DNA of 64,000 bases from Streptomyces sp. NBC_01244 (GCF_035987325.1 NZ_CP108488.1:9052001-9116000); one strand, 5' to 3'; shown: positions 50,901-58,922, counted from the first letter of the stretch. Notes: generated from the letters alone by a model not told the origin. Translations and numbers: made by a program.

Positions 50901-51382
50901 GGCGGCGGGATCGGAGAGCCGAAGGTGAAGGCGTGCGCGACGTCCTTGTGCCAGTTGCAGATCTCCGCGCTGTACACCGTGTTCGGGCTGCCGAAGCGGC
51001 GTACGAAGCGCTCGATCCACTCGGTGGCGTCCGAGACCATGGTCCCCGACGGCGTGGCCACGGCGAAGGCCACGGATTCGGGGCCGGTCTCCGAGGCGAT
51101 CGTCCCGATCTTCTCGGCTATCTCCGCCATGGCTTCGTCCCAGGATACGGGTACCCAGCCCGGGTCCGGGTCGGACTTGGGGTTGGTCCGGCGCAGCGGG
51201 GTGGTCAGCCGCCGGGTGCTGTGCGCGATCTCGGGGGCGGAGCGGCCCTTGGGGCACATGGCCGTGCCGGTCGGATGGTCGGGGTCCGGTCGCACGCCGG
51301 TCAGCCGGCCGTCCTCGATGGTGAAGATCGCGCCGCAGCGCGACTTGCAGAGGGTGCAGAACCCTCGCTTCTCCTCGGACAC
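47945..51382 (-). CDS. Molybdopterin oxidoreductase fused to FAD/NAD/2Fe-2S reductase
   Basis: This 1145-residue protein has an N-terminal [4Fe-4S] site C9-x2-C12-x3-C16-x26-C43 (GFCTLCKSRCGAIF), then a molybdopterin-guanine dinucleotide oxidoreductase body with LLWGFNPAKTWLA, SAEICNWHKD (possible Mo-ligand Cys) and a molydop-binding domain. A Gly-Asp linker (GDGDADGDGDGDGD, about 49505-49555) lies within the catalytic part. The C-terminal ~330 residues are FNR-like: FAD site RSYSLTGP, NAD site GGIGITPFLSYL, CGPQPMLDAL. A plant-type [2Fe-2S] domain follows with GCRVGQCESCAC and LTCQS. The chain could run NAD(P)H-FAD-2Fe2S-4Fe4S-Mo in one polypeptide, like an assimilatory nitrate or similar oxyanion reductase. 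AGGAGG lies upstream of GTG 51382. Confidence 0.9.
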   Translation of the reverse strand: MSEEKRGFCTLCKSRCGAIFTIEDGRLTGVRPDPDHPTGTAMCPKGRSAPEIAHSTRRLTTPLRRTNPKSDPDPGWVPVSWDEAMAEIAEKIGTIASETGPESVAFAVATPSGTMVSDATEWIERFVRRFGSPNTVYSAEICNWHKDVAHAFTFGSPIPPPDYANADLALLWGFNPAKTWLAQSAALSAAQATGTKLAVVDPRRSTSALRADHWLRVRPGTDAALALGLAHLLIADEGYDAAFVRAWTNAPLLVRADTGRFLRADELPGSSQECTGFTVFDAEAGRAEAYDTARAAHRPERFALRGTRPITLRDGSVVDCAPAFERYATACAAWPPARVAATTWIPEREIRALAAEIAAAPSVTYYGWTGVGQSANAAQTERALATLYALTGSYDAPGGNHVAPAPPYNPATSVAQFAPEQRAKALGLDKHPLGPPASGYVNSGDLCTAIETGRPYPVRALIGFGSNLVVAQPDSDRTARALRALDFQVHLDLFHNPTSGSADIVLPVNSSYEHEALRFGFEVSHRAQEQVQFRPRMVEPQGESRSDTEFVFDLACRLGMGSEFFGGDIEAAWNWQLEPLGLTVEELRRSPGGVRVPREESYRKYAAPVAGDGDADGDGDGDGDTVTGFATPTRRVELYSERLLEHGYPAVPEHHDPAPTDAAYPLVLTCAKHGYFVHSQQRSLTSLRRRAADPSVDLHPRTAAAYGIGEGQWVELATRRGSIRLRARFDDSLHPSVVVGEYGWWQDATDLALPGADPTAPSGSNFNRLVDHADTDPLSGSAPLRSAACRIGPVPGDGSWLGTRPFTVTALDEVSPGIRGLRLAPVDGGALPDYRPGQHLTVRGENPDGTVQDPSDGRSYSLTGPALAGGRTDYGLAVRHIPGGAFSTRIHEELRVGDRLHLASPGGVFAIPTHTDNPVVLLAGGIGITPFLSYLETLATTGGTVAEVVLHHGNNNAADHPFRDRLRELAARIPALTVVNHYAAPASQDVLGRDYDRTGFITVEDIDPGLIVRRARFYLCGPQPMLDALTGALIARGVPRFEVFSEKFRPARREVTVPDDAEYTVTFARSGRSATWRKDDGPLLALGEAAGVAMPSGCRVGQCESCACTVLKGTAAHLVTPSEDLPDTDVLTCQSLPTSDLVLDL

Positions 51383-51535
51383 GACATCCTCCTGGCTCGC
51401 AGACCTCTCTCCAGTGGACAGTCCGGCGTACGGCACTGACCAGCGGCGATGGTCGCGAACGGAGCACCGGAGGGCCCGCCCGGCCGGGACCTTCGCCCCG
51501 GGCCGAACGGGTGGTTCACGCTGCTTACGGGAGGT

Positions 51536-52468
51536 TCAGGGGTGTCGCTTGCGCACCAGGCGGAAGGCGGCGTAGAGGACCGCTACGGCCAGGGCGAGCA
51601 GGATGGAGGTTTCGATGAGCTGGGTCGGCCAGTAGTGGGAGGCGGGGTGGAAGTGGGCGTACACGGAGGCGACGTCCATGTCGTCGCGGCAGACACCGGG
51701 GATCTGGGTCTCCTCGTAACACGAGTACCAGGGCTTGCGCTCCCCGGTGGTGGTGAAGAGCCCCGTGCTCATGACGAAGCCGGACGGCGGCACCAGGGAG
51801 TCCGGGTTCACGCCGTGGTGCGCGGTCTCGGTCACCACGGGCAGGAACGACCACCGCAGCGCGCGGAGGCCCAGCAGTACCGAACCCGTGAGGAGACCGG
51901 TGACGGCCATGGCGGGCAGGATCCGCCGGACCAGCTGGCCGACCAGGGTGCCGAGGGCCACGCCGAGCAGGACGTAGCCGACGAGCACGGGGCCGGCGCT
52001 CTCGTAGGGGCCGCGGTCGTACCAGTGGAGCTCGTAGGTGTCGGAGACCCGGGCCCATCCGAGGCGGTAGATCCCGATCAGGGCGAGGGAGCCGAGCACG
52101 GAGACCGCGGCCGCCACCAGGACCTTCGAGCCGAGCCAGGCCCTCGCCGTCGTCGACTGGGTGAGGGCGAGCCGCCATGTGCCGCTCTCCAGCTCGCGGG
52201 AGACCATCGGGCCGGCGACGAAGGCTCCCACCAGCAGCGGCAGGAACACCAGGCTCCTGCTAGCGGACTGCATGTACCCCCGGAGCAGGTCGTATCCGGG
52301 GGTCAGGACCGGCCGGTGCAGCTCGTCATAGGTCGGGTACGCGCTCCACACGCGCAGCGCGACCATCACGACGAGGCCCACGGCGATGAGGGCAGGCACC
52401 GTCCACAGCACGCGCCGGTGCTGGCGGACCGCGACCCAGTACGGCCCCTTCAGCGTCCGCGCGCTCAT
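51536..52468 (-). CDS. ABC transporter permease (YtrC/D-like)
   Basis: This 310-residue membrane protein has about six hydrophobic segments: VLWTVPALIAVGLVVMVAL near the start, SLVFLPLLVGAFVAGPM and the C-terminal ETSILLALAVAVLYAAFRL. The long extracytoplasmic loop contains two Cys (SCYEETQIPGVCRDD) that may form a disulfide. It overlaps the ATPase gene (ATGA). With the GntR repressor it forms a YtrA-type operon, generally linked to cell-envelope stress or antibiotic response. Substrate unknown. Confidence 0.82.
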   Translation of the reverse strand: MSARTLKGPYWVAVRQHRRVLWTVPALIAVGLVVMVALRVWSAYPTYDELHRPVLTPGYDLLRGYMQSASRSLVFLPLLVGAFVAGPMVSRELESGTWRLALTQSTTARAWLGSKVLVAAAVSVLGSLALIGIYRLGWARVSDTYELHWYDRGPYESAGPVLVGYVLLGVALGTLVGQLVRRILPAMAVTGLLTGSVLLGLRALRWSFLPVVTETAHHGVNPDSLVPPSGFVMSTGLFTTTGERKPWYSCYEETQIPGVCRDDMDVASVYAHFHPASHYWPTQLIETSILLALAVAVLYAAFRLVRKRHP

Positions 52469-53349
52469 GCCGACACCCCCTCGGTGACATCGACCTCGAC
52501 GGCGAACGCCGGGGCTTCGGGCGCGCGCAGGTGGGCGAGCAAGAGTTCCTCCAGGGACGGGTGGGTCGTCTGCCAGGTGCGGCTGTCGACGGGGCCCCGC
52601 GGCCGTACGAGCGCCGTGAGCTGGCGGCCCGTCTCGCGGGCCTCGACGACGGTGTGCGCGGAGAGTTCGTCGCGGGCGGCGGCCGGGCCGGTGAGCAGCA
52701 GGTGCGCCGCGCCGACCTCGTCGATGGGGCCGGAGAGGCGGATCCGGCCGCCGTCGACGAGCAGCAGGTGGTCGCAGGCGCCTTCCAGCTCGGTGAGGAT
52801 GTGCGAGGACATCACCACGGAGGTGCCGTTCTCGGCGGCGTCGGCCATCAGCGTGCCCATGAGCCGGTGTCGGGCCAGCGGGTCGAGGTCGGCCATGGGC
52901 TCGTCGAGCAGGAGCAGGCTCGGGCGTTTGCCGAGGGCCAGGGCAAGGGCGACGCGGGTGCGCTGGCCGCCGGAGAGGGTACGGATCTTCGCGTGCGGGT
53001 CGAGGTCCCCCGCCTCCACGATCTGCTCCGCCCTGCTCGCGTCCCAGCGGCCGGGGTTGAGCTCGCTGCCCATGCGGAGCGTGTCTCCGACGGTGAGCTG
53101 CGGGTAGAGCGGCTTGTCCTGGGCCACGTAGGCCAGTTCTTCTCGAGGCACCGAGTGGAGGTGACCCTCCGTCGGGGAAACGAGCCCGGCGGCGATGGTC
53201 AACAGGGTCGATTTTCCCGCTCCGTTGGGTCCCACCAGTGCACAGACCCGGCCCTCGGGCAGCCGGAAGGAGCAGTCGCGCAGCGCCCACCTTCCCCGGC
53301 GTCCGTAGCGCAGGCCGAGGCCGTCCGCCTCGATCACGGTGTGCGTCAT
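52465..53349 (-). CDS. ABC transporter ATP-binding protein
   Basis: This 294-residue ATPase has Walker A GPNGAGKST, a Q-loop (VAQDKPLYPQ), signature LSGGQRTRVALALAL and Walker B LLLLDEPMADLDP with the catalytic Glu. The H-loop is SSHIL. It energises the downstream permease. The ATG overlaps the end of the GntR gene (ATGA), and its own stop overlaps the permease start. Confidence 0.93.
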   Translation of the reverse strand: MTHTVIEADGLGLRYGRRGRWALRDCSFRLPEGRVCALVGPNGAGKSTLLTIAAGLVSPTEGHLHSVPREELAYVAQDKPLYPQLTVGDTLRMGSELNPGRWDASRAEQIVEAGDLDPHAKIRTLSGGQRTRVALALALGKRPSLLLLDEPMADLDPLARHRLMGTLMADAAENGTSVVMSSHILTELEGACDHLLLVDGGRIRLSGPIDEVGAAHLLLTGPAAARDELSAHTVVEARETGRQLTALVRPRGPVDSRTWQTTHPSLEELLLAHLRAPEAPAFAVEVDVTEGVSA

Positions 53350-53735
53350 GCGTGTTCGTCCCCCTTGAAGTGCTCTTCCAGTACGGCCGAGAAGAGCGCG
53401 GCCGCGTCGTCCCGCTCCATCCCGGCCTCCCGGGCCCGCCGTGCCCAGTCGGCGAGTTCGGCGCGTAGCGGAGATTCCGCCGGGGCGCCGCCCAGGGACT
53501 TGCGGATGAAGGTGCCCACGCCCCGCTTCGCCTCGACGAGCCCCTCGCGTTCCAACTCGCGGTAGGCCTTGAGGACGGTGTTCGGGTTGATGGCGGTGGC
53601 CTCGACGACCTCGCGCGCGGTCGGCAGCTTGTCGCCCGGTTCCAACAGACCCAGGCGCAGGGCCTGTTTGGTCTGCTGGACGATCTGCAGGTATGTGGCG
53701 ATGCCGCTGCGACGGTCGATGCGGTACTCGAGCAC
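53346..53735 (-). CDS. YtrA-type GntR transcriptional repressor
   Basis: This 129-residue protein has a short GntR HTH: GIATYLQIVQQTKQALRLG (parts), PTAREVVEATAINPNTVLKAYRELEREGLVEAKRGVGTF in pieces, and a small C-terminal helical part with ALFSAVLEEHFKG. This is the YtrA subfamily, which lacks a large ligand domain and controls adjacent ABC genes. It is the first gene of the ABC operon and probably binds the inverted repeat at 53741-53778 directly upstream of its start. Confidence 0.9.
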   Translation of the reverse strand: MLEYRIDRRSGIATYLQIVQQTKQALRLGLLEPGDKLPTAREVVEATAINPNTVLKAYRELEREGLVEAKRGVGTFIRKSLGGAPAESPLRAELADWARRAREAGMERDDAAALFSAVLEEHFKGDEHA

Positions 53736-53740
53736 GACAA

Positions 53741-53778
53741 CACCACCCTTTCACTAGGCAAGTAGTGAAAGGGTGGTG
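53741..53778. promoter_or_regulatory. Perfect 16-bp inverted repeat, GntR operator
   Basis: CACCACCCTTTCACTA (53741-53756), 6-bp spacer GGCAAG, then its exact complement (53763-53778), ending 5 bp upstream of the GntR start codon. The size and placement fit the YtrA autoregulatory operator, and it would overlap the promoter or RBS. Confidence 0.8.
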
Positions 53779-53813
53779 CAGGAGACTGCTTCTGTCAACT
53801 GCCCTTCGCCGTC

Positions 53814-54854
53814 TCAGTCGAAGACGGGGTCCGGAATCGAGCGGCGCAACTCTGGCGCGATCCGGGACTGGAACAGCGCGAGGGAGTCCCGGTGTTGGGC
53901 CTCGGTCAGCCCACCGGGCTCGGCCTGGAGGTGCAGGACGGTGTGGCCGAATTCCTCGTGGTAGCGGTGTACCTTCTCGATGACCTGCTCAGGGCTCCCG
54001 ATCAGGGCCGAACTCCGCTCGACGAAGTCCTCCAGGGTCGGGAACACCGGATCCAGCCCTTGCGCGGCGTGGGCAGCCAGGTACCGGGCGAACGCCGGCC
54101 GGTACGCGGCCACCGCGCCCTGCGAGGTGGCCGCCGTGTGGAAGCCGGCCGTGCCCGCACCCACGACCGCATGCGCCGGATCGTGTCCGTAGTGCTCCCA
54201 GCGCTCGCGGTAGTGGCGGATCAACGCGGCGTAGGGGCCGATGGGATGGGTGACGTTCGCGGAGAAGAGCGGGTCTCCGTAGCGCGCCGCGAGATCCACG
54301 GACTCCCGGCTCGTGGCGCTTCCGTGCCAGACCCGCAGCGTCTTCTGGTACGGCCTGGGCAGCACCTCGGCGCCGGTCAGCGCGGGCCGGAAGCGCGGCC
54401 GCGCCGTCACTTTGTCCTCCCGCCAGATCTGCCGGAACAGCTCGTAGCCCTCGGAGTTGCGATCCCACTGGTCCTCGGAGCTCACGTCGAACAGCTCGCG
54501 CTGCGCGGTGCCGTTCCCCTTGCCGATCATCAGCTCGAGCCGGCCGTCGCTGAGGTGGTCGAGTGTCGCGTAGTCCTCGTACGCCCGCACCGGGTCCAGC
54601 AGGCTCAGCGTGGTCACGGCGGTGTACAGCCGGATCCGCCGGGTCAGGGCGGCGACGTGGGAGAGCACCACGGGCGGCGAGGACGACAGGAACGGCCGCT
54701 CGTGGCGCTCGCCCACCCCGAACCCGTCGAACCCGAGCTCCTCCGCCAGCAGCGCGGCGTCGACGACCTGCCGGAACCGCTCGCGGGTGGGGGTCGGGGC
54801 GCCCGTCGCCGGATCCGTGCCGTCCGTGATCAGGGTGATGGCCAGGAATTTCAC
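53814..54854 (-). CDS. LLM class flavin-dependent monooxygenase
   Basis: This 346-residue luciferase-like protein has KFLAITLITDG at the start, FDGFGVGERH, the LSDGRLELMIGKGNGTAQ phosphate-binding region and LRVWHGSATSRES. It uses FMNH2 and O2 to oxidise a substrate; many homologues cleave C-S bonds or oxidise thioethers. GTG 54854 has GAGGAG upstream. It lies at the end of the leftward ABC importer operon, suggesting catabolism of the imported compound. The exact substrate is unknown. Confidence 0.85.
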   Translation of the reverse strand: MKFLAITLITDGTDPATGAPTPTRERFRQVVDAALLAEELGFDGFGVGERHERPFLSSSPPVVLSHVAALTRRIRLYTAVTTLSLLDPVRAYEDYATLDHLSDGRLELMIGKGNGTAQRELFDVSSEDQWDRNSEGYELFRQIWREDKVTARPRFRPALTGAEVLPRPYQKTLRVWHGSATSRESVDLAARYGDPLFSANVTHPIGPYAALIRHYRERWEHYGHDPAHAVVGAGTAGFHTAATSQGAVAAYRPAFARYLAAHAAQGLDPVFPTLEDFVERSSALIGSPEQVIEKVHRYHEEFGHTVLHLQAEPGGLTEAQHRDSLALFQSRIAPELRRSIPDPVFD

Positions 54855-54933
54855 GTCGGCGCTCCTCGAAAAGGGCGTGCCCGAAAATAAGGGCCGCGGA
54901 AATGGCGGGAGTATGAAAAGGAACCGGGCACTG

Positions 54934-55731
54934 TCACATGCGTGTGGCGGCCATGTGATCCGTGCCGCCCGGCGCCCGGAAGGCCAGGAAGAAAGGCCTG
55001 TGGCGCACGGTGAAACCGATCGACTCGTAGAGACGGATCGCACCGGTGTTCTCGGCGGCCGTGTGCAGGAACGGTACGTCTCCCCGGGCGCGGATGCCTG
55101 CCGCGACGGCGCGCACCAGGCGCGACGCCAGGCCCCGGCCGCGGAAGCCGGGATGGGTGCAGACCGCGCTGATCTCCGTCCAGCCGGGCGGGCGCAGCCG
55201 CTCCCCGGCCATGGCCACCAGCCGGCCCCGGTGGCGGATGCCCAGGTACGTGCCCAGCTCGATGGTGCGGGGCAGGAAGGGCCCCGGCTTCGTCAGCCCG
55301 ATCAGCTCCAGCACCTCGGGTACGTCCGCGGGCCCGAGCCGCACCGCCTCGGGAGCGGGTTCGGCGCGCAGCGCGGTGTCGACCAGCTGGACCCCCGGGG
55401 TCGACCAGACGGTCTCCCAACCGGTGGGCGGGGCCAGTACCCCGGAGAGCGCGACGACCCCGTCGGGTCCGGCCAGGGAGCGCAGCGCGTCCCAGGACCG
55501 GGGGTCGGCCGGATCGGCGATCGCGGAGAACACGGCGACGTCCGCGGCGTAGCGGGCGGCGAGGCCGCCGGCCCGCACGGCGAACGCCGCGTGCGGGCCG
55601 GACAGCGAGGCCCAGGCCGGGTTGTCGAGGACGTGCGGGGTGCCCGGGGTGCCCGGGGTGCCCGGGGCGGCCGGGGCCGCCGCGGTCCCCGGGGTCACCG
55701 GACTGGTGGGGGTGGGCGTGGTGGTGGGCAT
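54934..55731 (-). CDS. GNAT acetyltransferase with Pro/Thr-rich start
   Basis: This 265-residue protein begins with a low-complexity PTTTPTPTSPVTPG and GTPGTPGTP run (9-bp repeats near 55640-55670). The C-terminal half is a GNAT domain: VCTHPGFRGRGLASRLVRAVAAGIRARG carries the acetyl-CoA Q/RxxGxG/A motif, and HTAAENTGAIRLYESIGF is motif B. The first half is a degenerate GNAT-like domain (FSAIADPADPRSWDALR). It likely acetylates an amino group of an imported or thiol compound (inference from context). Confidence 0.8.
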   Translation of the reverse strand: MPTTTPTPTSPVTPGTAAAPAAPGTPGTPGTPHVLDNPAWASLSGPHAAFAVRAGGLAARYAADVAVFSAIADPADPRSWDALRSLAGPDGVVALSGVLAPPTGWETVWSTPGVQLVDTALRAEPAPEAVRLGPADVPEVLELIGLTKPGPFLPRTIELGTYLGIRHRGRLVAMAGERLRPPGWTEISAVCTHPGFRGRGLASRLVRAVAAGIRARGDVPFLHTAAENTGAIRLYESIGFTVRHRPFFLAFRAPGGTDHMAATRM

Positions 55732-55783
55732 GGGGGCGGAACCCTCCTTCCGTGGAATGCCCGGGCCGGGGACGGCCGCGGGA

Positions 55784-56806
55784 TCAGGAATTGGTGGTGG
55801 GCAGCCCGGGCGGGTTGACCCGGGAGGTGGTCACGGCCTCGTCGGAGAGGTGCCAGGCGGTGAGGAGCTGCGCGTACCGGCCGCTCCCGGCGAGGTGGTT
55901 GACGGCCTGCGCCACGGGCTCGGCCAGTCCGCTGTTCTTCTTCACGGTCGCGGCGATCAGCCCCTGGAGGGTCTCGCCGGCGCCGGAGAACGAACCGGCC
56001 TTGCGGGTCGGGGCGTTGCCGCTCGCGGTCTGGGTGATGTGGTAGGCGATCGACGGGTTCGGGCCGAAGTTGAGGTCGATCTTCTTGCCGCTCAGGGCCA
56101 GGTAGACGCTGTTCGCGTCAGGGAAGTACTTGACCGTGATGTCCTTGCCCTCGGACTGGAGCTTCTTCTGCCACTCCAGGAGGATCTTCTCCTGGTTGGT
56201 GCCCTTGCTGACCGACACCGTCCTGCCCGCCAGGTTGCGGTAGTCGCCGCCGAACTCCCAGGTGTTCTCCTTCAGGGCCTCGAAGGCCAGGTTGTCCTGC
56301 CGGTAGGACGCGAAGTCGTACTTCTTCTTGCGCTCCTCGGTGACCGTGACGTTGGAGAAGGCCACGTCGACCCTGCCGCTGTCGATGCCGACGAAGAGGT
56401 TCTCCCAAGTGGAGTTCTTCACCACGGGCTTCAGACCCAGGGTCGCGGCGACGAGGCGGCCGAGGTCGGGCTCCGCTCCGGTGATGGTCTTCTGGTCGGT
56501 GCCGACGTAGGCGAGGGGCGGGAAGCCGGCCGGCAGGGCACCGACCCCGATGACCAGTTCACCGCTGTCGCGCACGGCCTTCGGGAGCTGTGCGCGCAGG
56601 GACTCGACGACGGGGACGGACAGCTCGGCCTGCTGCGCGGCCCCGTTGGAGACGGCGCCGATGGTCACCTTGTCGGAGCCCGGTGTGGTGCCGGTGGCCT
56701 TCGCGTCGCCGCCGCACGCGGTGAGTCCGGCGGCGAGGGCGAGGGCGGCGGTCGTGGCGCCGAGGCCGCGGACGAGTCTGTTGCGCAGGAGGGGCGGGTG
56801 TTGCAT
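55784..56806 (-). CDS. Amino-acid-type ABC transporter substrate-binding lipoprotein
   Basis: This 340-residue lipoprotein has a lipobox LTACGG after a hydrophobic signal, and a type 3 periplasmic-binding fold: LVIGVGALPAGFPPLAYVG, DLGRLVAATLG, VDVAFSNVTVTEERKKKYDF, YFPDANSVYLALSGKKID. It binds a small amino-acid- or thiol-like ligand outside the membrane. AAAGG precedes ATG 56806. Cotranscription with the ATPase and permease upstream gives a complete importer. Confidence 0.88.
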   Translation of the reverse strand: MQHPPLLRNRLVRGLGATTAALALAAGLTACGGDAKATGTTPGSDKVTIGAVSNGAAQQAELSVPVVESLRAQLPKAVRDSGELVIGVGALPAGFPPLAYVGTDQKTITGAEPDLGRLVAATLGLKPVVKNSTWENLFVGIDSGRVDVAFSNVTVTEERKKKYDFASYRQDNLAFEALKENTWEFGGDYRNLAGRTVSVSKGTNQEKILLEWQKKLQSEGKDITVKYFPDANSVYLALSGKKIDLNFGPNPSIAYHITQTASGNAPTRKAGSFSGAGETLQGLIAATVKKNSGLAEPVAQAVNHLAGSGRYAQLLTAWHLSDEAVTTSRVNPPGLPTTNS

Positions 56807-56828
56807 GGCGTTGCCTTTCGGGTGTTCG

Positions 56829-56927
56829 GCGATGCGGGGAAGGCCGATGCGGGGAGGGTGAGGCACGGAAAGCCATGGCAGGGAAAGCCGTGGCAGGGAA
56901 AGTCGTGGGAAGGGAAGCCGAGGAGGG
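56829..56927 (+). repeat. 15-bp tandem repeats between SBP and ATPase genes
   Basis: A first pair CGGCGATGCGGGGAA / GGCCGATGCGGGGAG (56829-56857) is followed by an array GAAAGCCATGGCAGG (56868-56882), GAAAGCCGTGGCAGG (56883-56897), GAAAGTCGTGGGAAG (56898-56912) and a partial fourth. They fill the gap upstream of the substrate-binding protein start. Confidence 0.88.
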
Positions 56928-56953
56928 GCCGAGGCAGGGGCGAGGTGGGGAGG

Positions 56954-57754
56954 TCAGAGCACCTTGCTGAGGAACTCCCGGGTCCGCGGGTGCGCGGGGT
57001 GGTCCAGCACCTGCGCGGGCGGGCCCTGCTCCACGATGCGGCCCTCGTGGAGGAAGACGATCTCGTCGGCGACCTCGCGGGCGAAGCCGATCTCGTGGGT
57101 CACGATCACGAGGGTGGTGCCCCCGGTGGCCAGGTCCTTGATCACGGAGAGCACCTCGCCGACCAGCTCGGGGTCGAGCGCCGAAGTGGGTTCGTCGAAG
57201 AGGATGACCCCCGGCCGCAGGGCCAGGGCCCGCGCGATGGCCACCCGCTGCTGCTGCCCGCCGGAGAGCTGTCGCGGGTAGGCGCCGCCACGGTCCCCGA
57301 GCCCCACGCGGCGCAGCAACTCCTGCGCCAGGGCCTGTGCCTGCGGCCGGGACAGCCGGCCGGTGGCCACCGGGGCCGCGGCCACGTTGTCCCGTACGGT
57401 CAGGTGCGGGAAGAGGTTGAAGTTCTGGAAGACGAAGCCGATCCGGCCGCGCTGGGCGAGGATCGCCCGTTCCCGCAGCTCCTTGAGCCGGCCCCCGTGC
57501 CGCTGGACGCCTATCAGCTCGCCGCCGACGCTGACGTGGCCGGCCTCGGGCTTCTCCAGATGGTTCAGGACCCGCAGCAGGGTCGACTTGCCGGATCCGG
57601 AGCGTCCCAGGATCACGGTGACGGTGCCGGGCGCGACGGTCAGGCTCACCCCGTCGAGGACCCGCCGGCCGCCGAACCACTTGTGCACGTCGTGCACCTC
57701 GATGGCGGCCGGCCGCGAGGTCGTGGCGGCGGCGGTACTCGCGGTCCCGGTCAT
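56954..57754 (-). CDS. Amino-acid-type ABC importer ATPase (GlnQ/TcyN-like)
   Basis: This 266-residue ATPase has Walker A GRSGSGKST, QNFNLFPHLTV Q-loop, signature LSGGQQQRVAIARAL, Walker B VILFDEPTSALDP and the GlnQ-type H-loop VTHEIGFAREVAD. It is 60% or so similar by eye to the ATPase at 62778, including the GELIGVQRHGG insert, suggesting paralogues. ATGA overlap with the upstream permease. Confidence 0.93.
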   Translation of the reverse strand: MTGTASTAAATTSRPAAIEVHDVHKWFGGRRVLDGVSLTVAPGTVTVILGRSGSGKSTLLRVLNHLEKPEAGHVSVGGELIGVQRHGGRLKELRERAILAQRGRIGFVFQNFNLFPHLTVRDNVAAAPVATGRLSRPQAQALAQELLRRVGLGDRGGAYPRQLSGGQQQRVAIARALALRPGVILFDEPTSALDPELVGEVLSVIKDLATGGTTLVIVTHEIGFAREVADEIVFLHEGRIVEQGPPAQVLDHPAHPRTREFLSKVL

Positions 57755-58728
57755 CGGGCCGTCTCCTTCCGGTAGCGGATCCGCAGGTCGCGCAGGCCGG
57801 CCCGGGCCCGCTGGAGCGGAGTCGGCGCGGGGGTGCGCAGGGCTCCGCGGGCGTAGTGCCGTTCGACGTAGTACTGCACGACGGAGACCAGGCTGGTGAG
57901 GATCACGTACCAGACGGTCGCCACCAGCAGCAGCGGCACCACGTCGCCGGGATAGGTACTGCCCAGGCTCTGTACCGAGCCGAACAGGTCGAGCAGCGAG
58001 ACGTAGAAGACCAGTGAGGTGGCCTTCAGTAGGCCGATCAGCTGGTTGACGTACGAGGGCACGATCGAGCGGAGCGCCTGCGGGAAGACGATCCTGGCGA
58101 ACTGGTACCGCTTGGGCAGTCCGAGGGCCGCGGCCGCCTCGTGCTGCCCCTGGTCGACGGAGAGCACGCCGGCCCGGACGATCTCGGCGGCGTACGCGGC
58201 CTCGCTCAGGCTCAGTCCGACCACCGCGACCACCATGTCGGTGGCGGGCCGCGACTCGTCGAAGGTCAGGAAGGCGGGCCCGAAGGGCACACCGATGCTG
58301 AGGGTCGGGTACAGGGCGCTGAGGTTGTAGAGGAAGAGCAGGACGACGATCAGCGGCACGGAGCGCAGCAGCCAGATGTAGGTCCAGCTCACGGACCGCA
58401 GCACCGGGCTGCCCGAGAGCCGTCCGAGGGCCAGCAGGACGCCGCCGGCCAGACCGAGGACCGCGCTGTACGCGGCCACCTGGAGGGTGATGAGCAGCCC
58501 GTCCAGGATCACCGGGCGGGCGAACCAGTACGCGAAGCGGTCCCATTGGTAGAAGGGATTGGTGATCAGCCCGTGGGCGGCCTGCGACACCAGCACGAGG
58601 ACGACGATGCCGGCGACCCACCGGCCGGGCCGGCGCAGCGGGAGGACCCGCTCGGCCGGACCGGGCGGCCCGGGCGGCCCGGAGGGGCCGGCGGGCGCGG
58701 AGAGGAGCAGTGATTCGGTCAAGGACAC
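57751..58728 (-). CDS. Amino-acid-type ABC importer permease
   Basis: This 325-residue permease of the HisM/TcyL type has five to six helices and the EAA loop ...EAAAALGLPKRYQFARIVFPQALRSIVPSYVNQ (in parts EAAAALGLP and IVFPQALRSIVP). A Pro/Gly N-terminal extension (about 1-30) precedes TM1. It starts at GTG 58728 downstream of the promoter at 58814-58843 and overlaps the ATPase gene. Confidence 0.9.
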   Translation of the reverse strand: MSLTESLLLSAPAGPSGPPGPPGPAERVLPLRRPGRWVAGIVVLVLVSQAAHGLITNPFYQWDRFAYWFARPVILDGLLITLQVAAYSAVLGLAGGVLLALGRLSGSPVLRSVSWTYIWLLRSVPLIVVLLFLYNLSALYPTLSIGVPFGPAFLTFDESRPATDMVVAVVGLSLSEAAYAAEIVRAGVLSVDQGQHEAAAALGLPKRYQFARIVFPQALRSIVPSYVNQLIGLLKATSLVFYVSLLDLFGSVQSLGSTYPGDVVPLLLVATVWYVILTSLVSVVQYYVERHYARGALRTPAPTPLQRARAGLRDLRIRYRKETAR

Positions 58729-58813
58729 TCCACGGCTTCGAATAGGCGCAGAATCGAAAAGCAGCCGTCAAGCCGAACAGGAGAGGCCGCCGATATCTCT
58801 TTGTCTGCGGCGT

Positions 58814-58843
58814 AAGCTAGGCAGCCCGGAGAAGGGGTGTCAA
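58814..58843 (-). promoter_or_regulatory. HrdB-type promoter of the leftward importer operon
   Basis: Minus strand TTGACA (58838-58843), 18-bp spacer, TAGCTT (58814-58819), in an AT-rich gap 86 bp upstream of the permease start. Perfect -35 and good -10. Confidence 0.75.
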
Positions 58844-58922
58844 CGGCCCGGATATCAGGATGCTTGAAGTCGTGTTCCGATTTCATCCGCCGTACATACA
58901 ACGCCTCTTGGTGAAATGAAAC

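Noticed and set aside
58719..58901. 60-codon leftward frame before permease 1, ending VECP, considered as a second cysteine leader
   Set aside because: It spans the promoter at 58814-58843, overlaps the permease start, and lacks the leader-peptide pattern.
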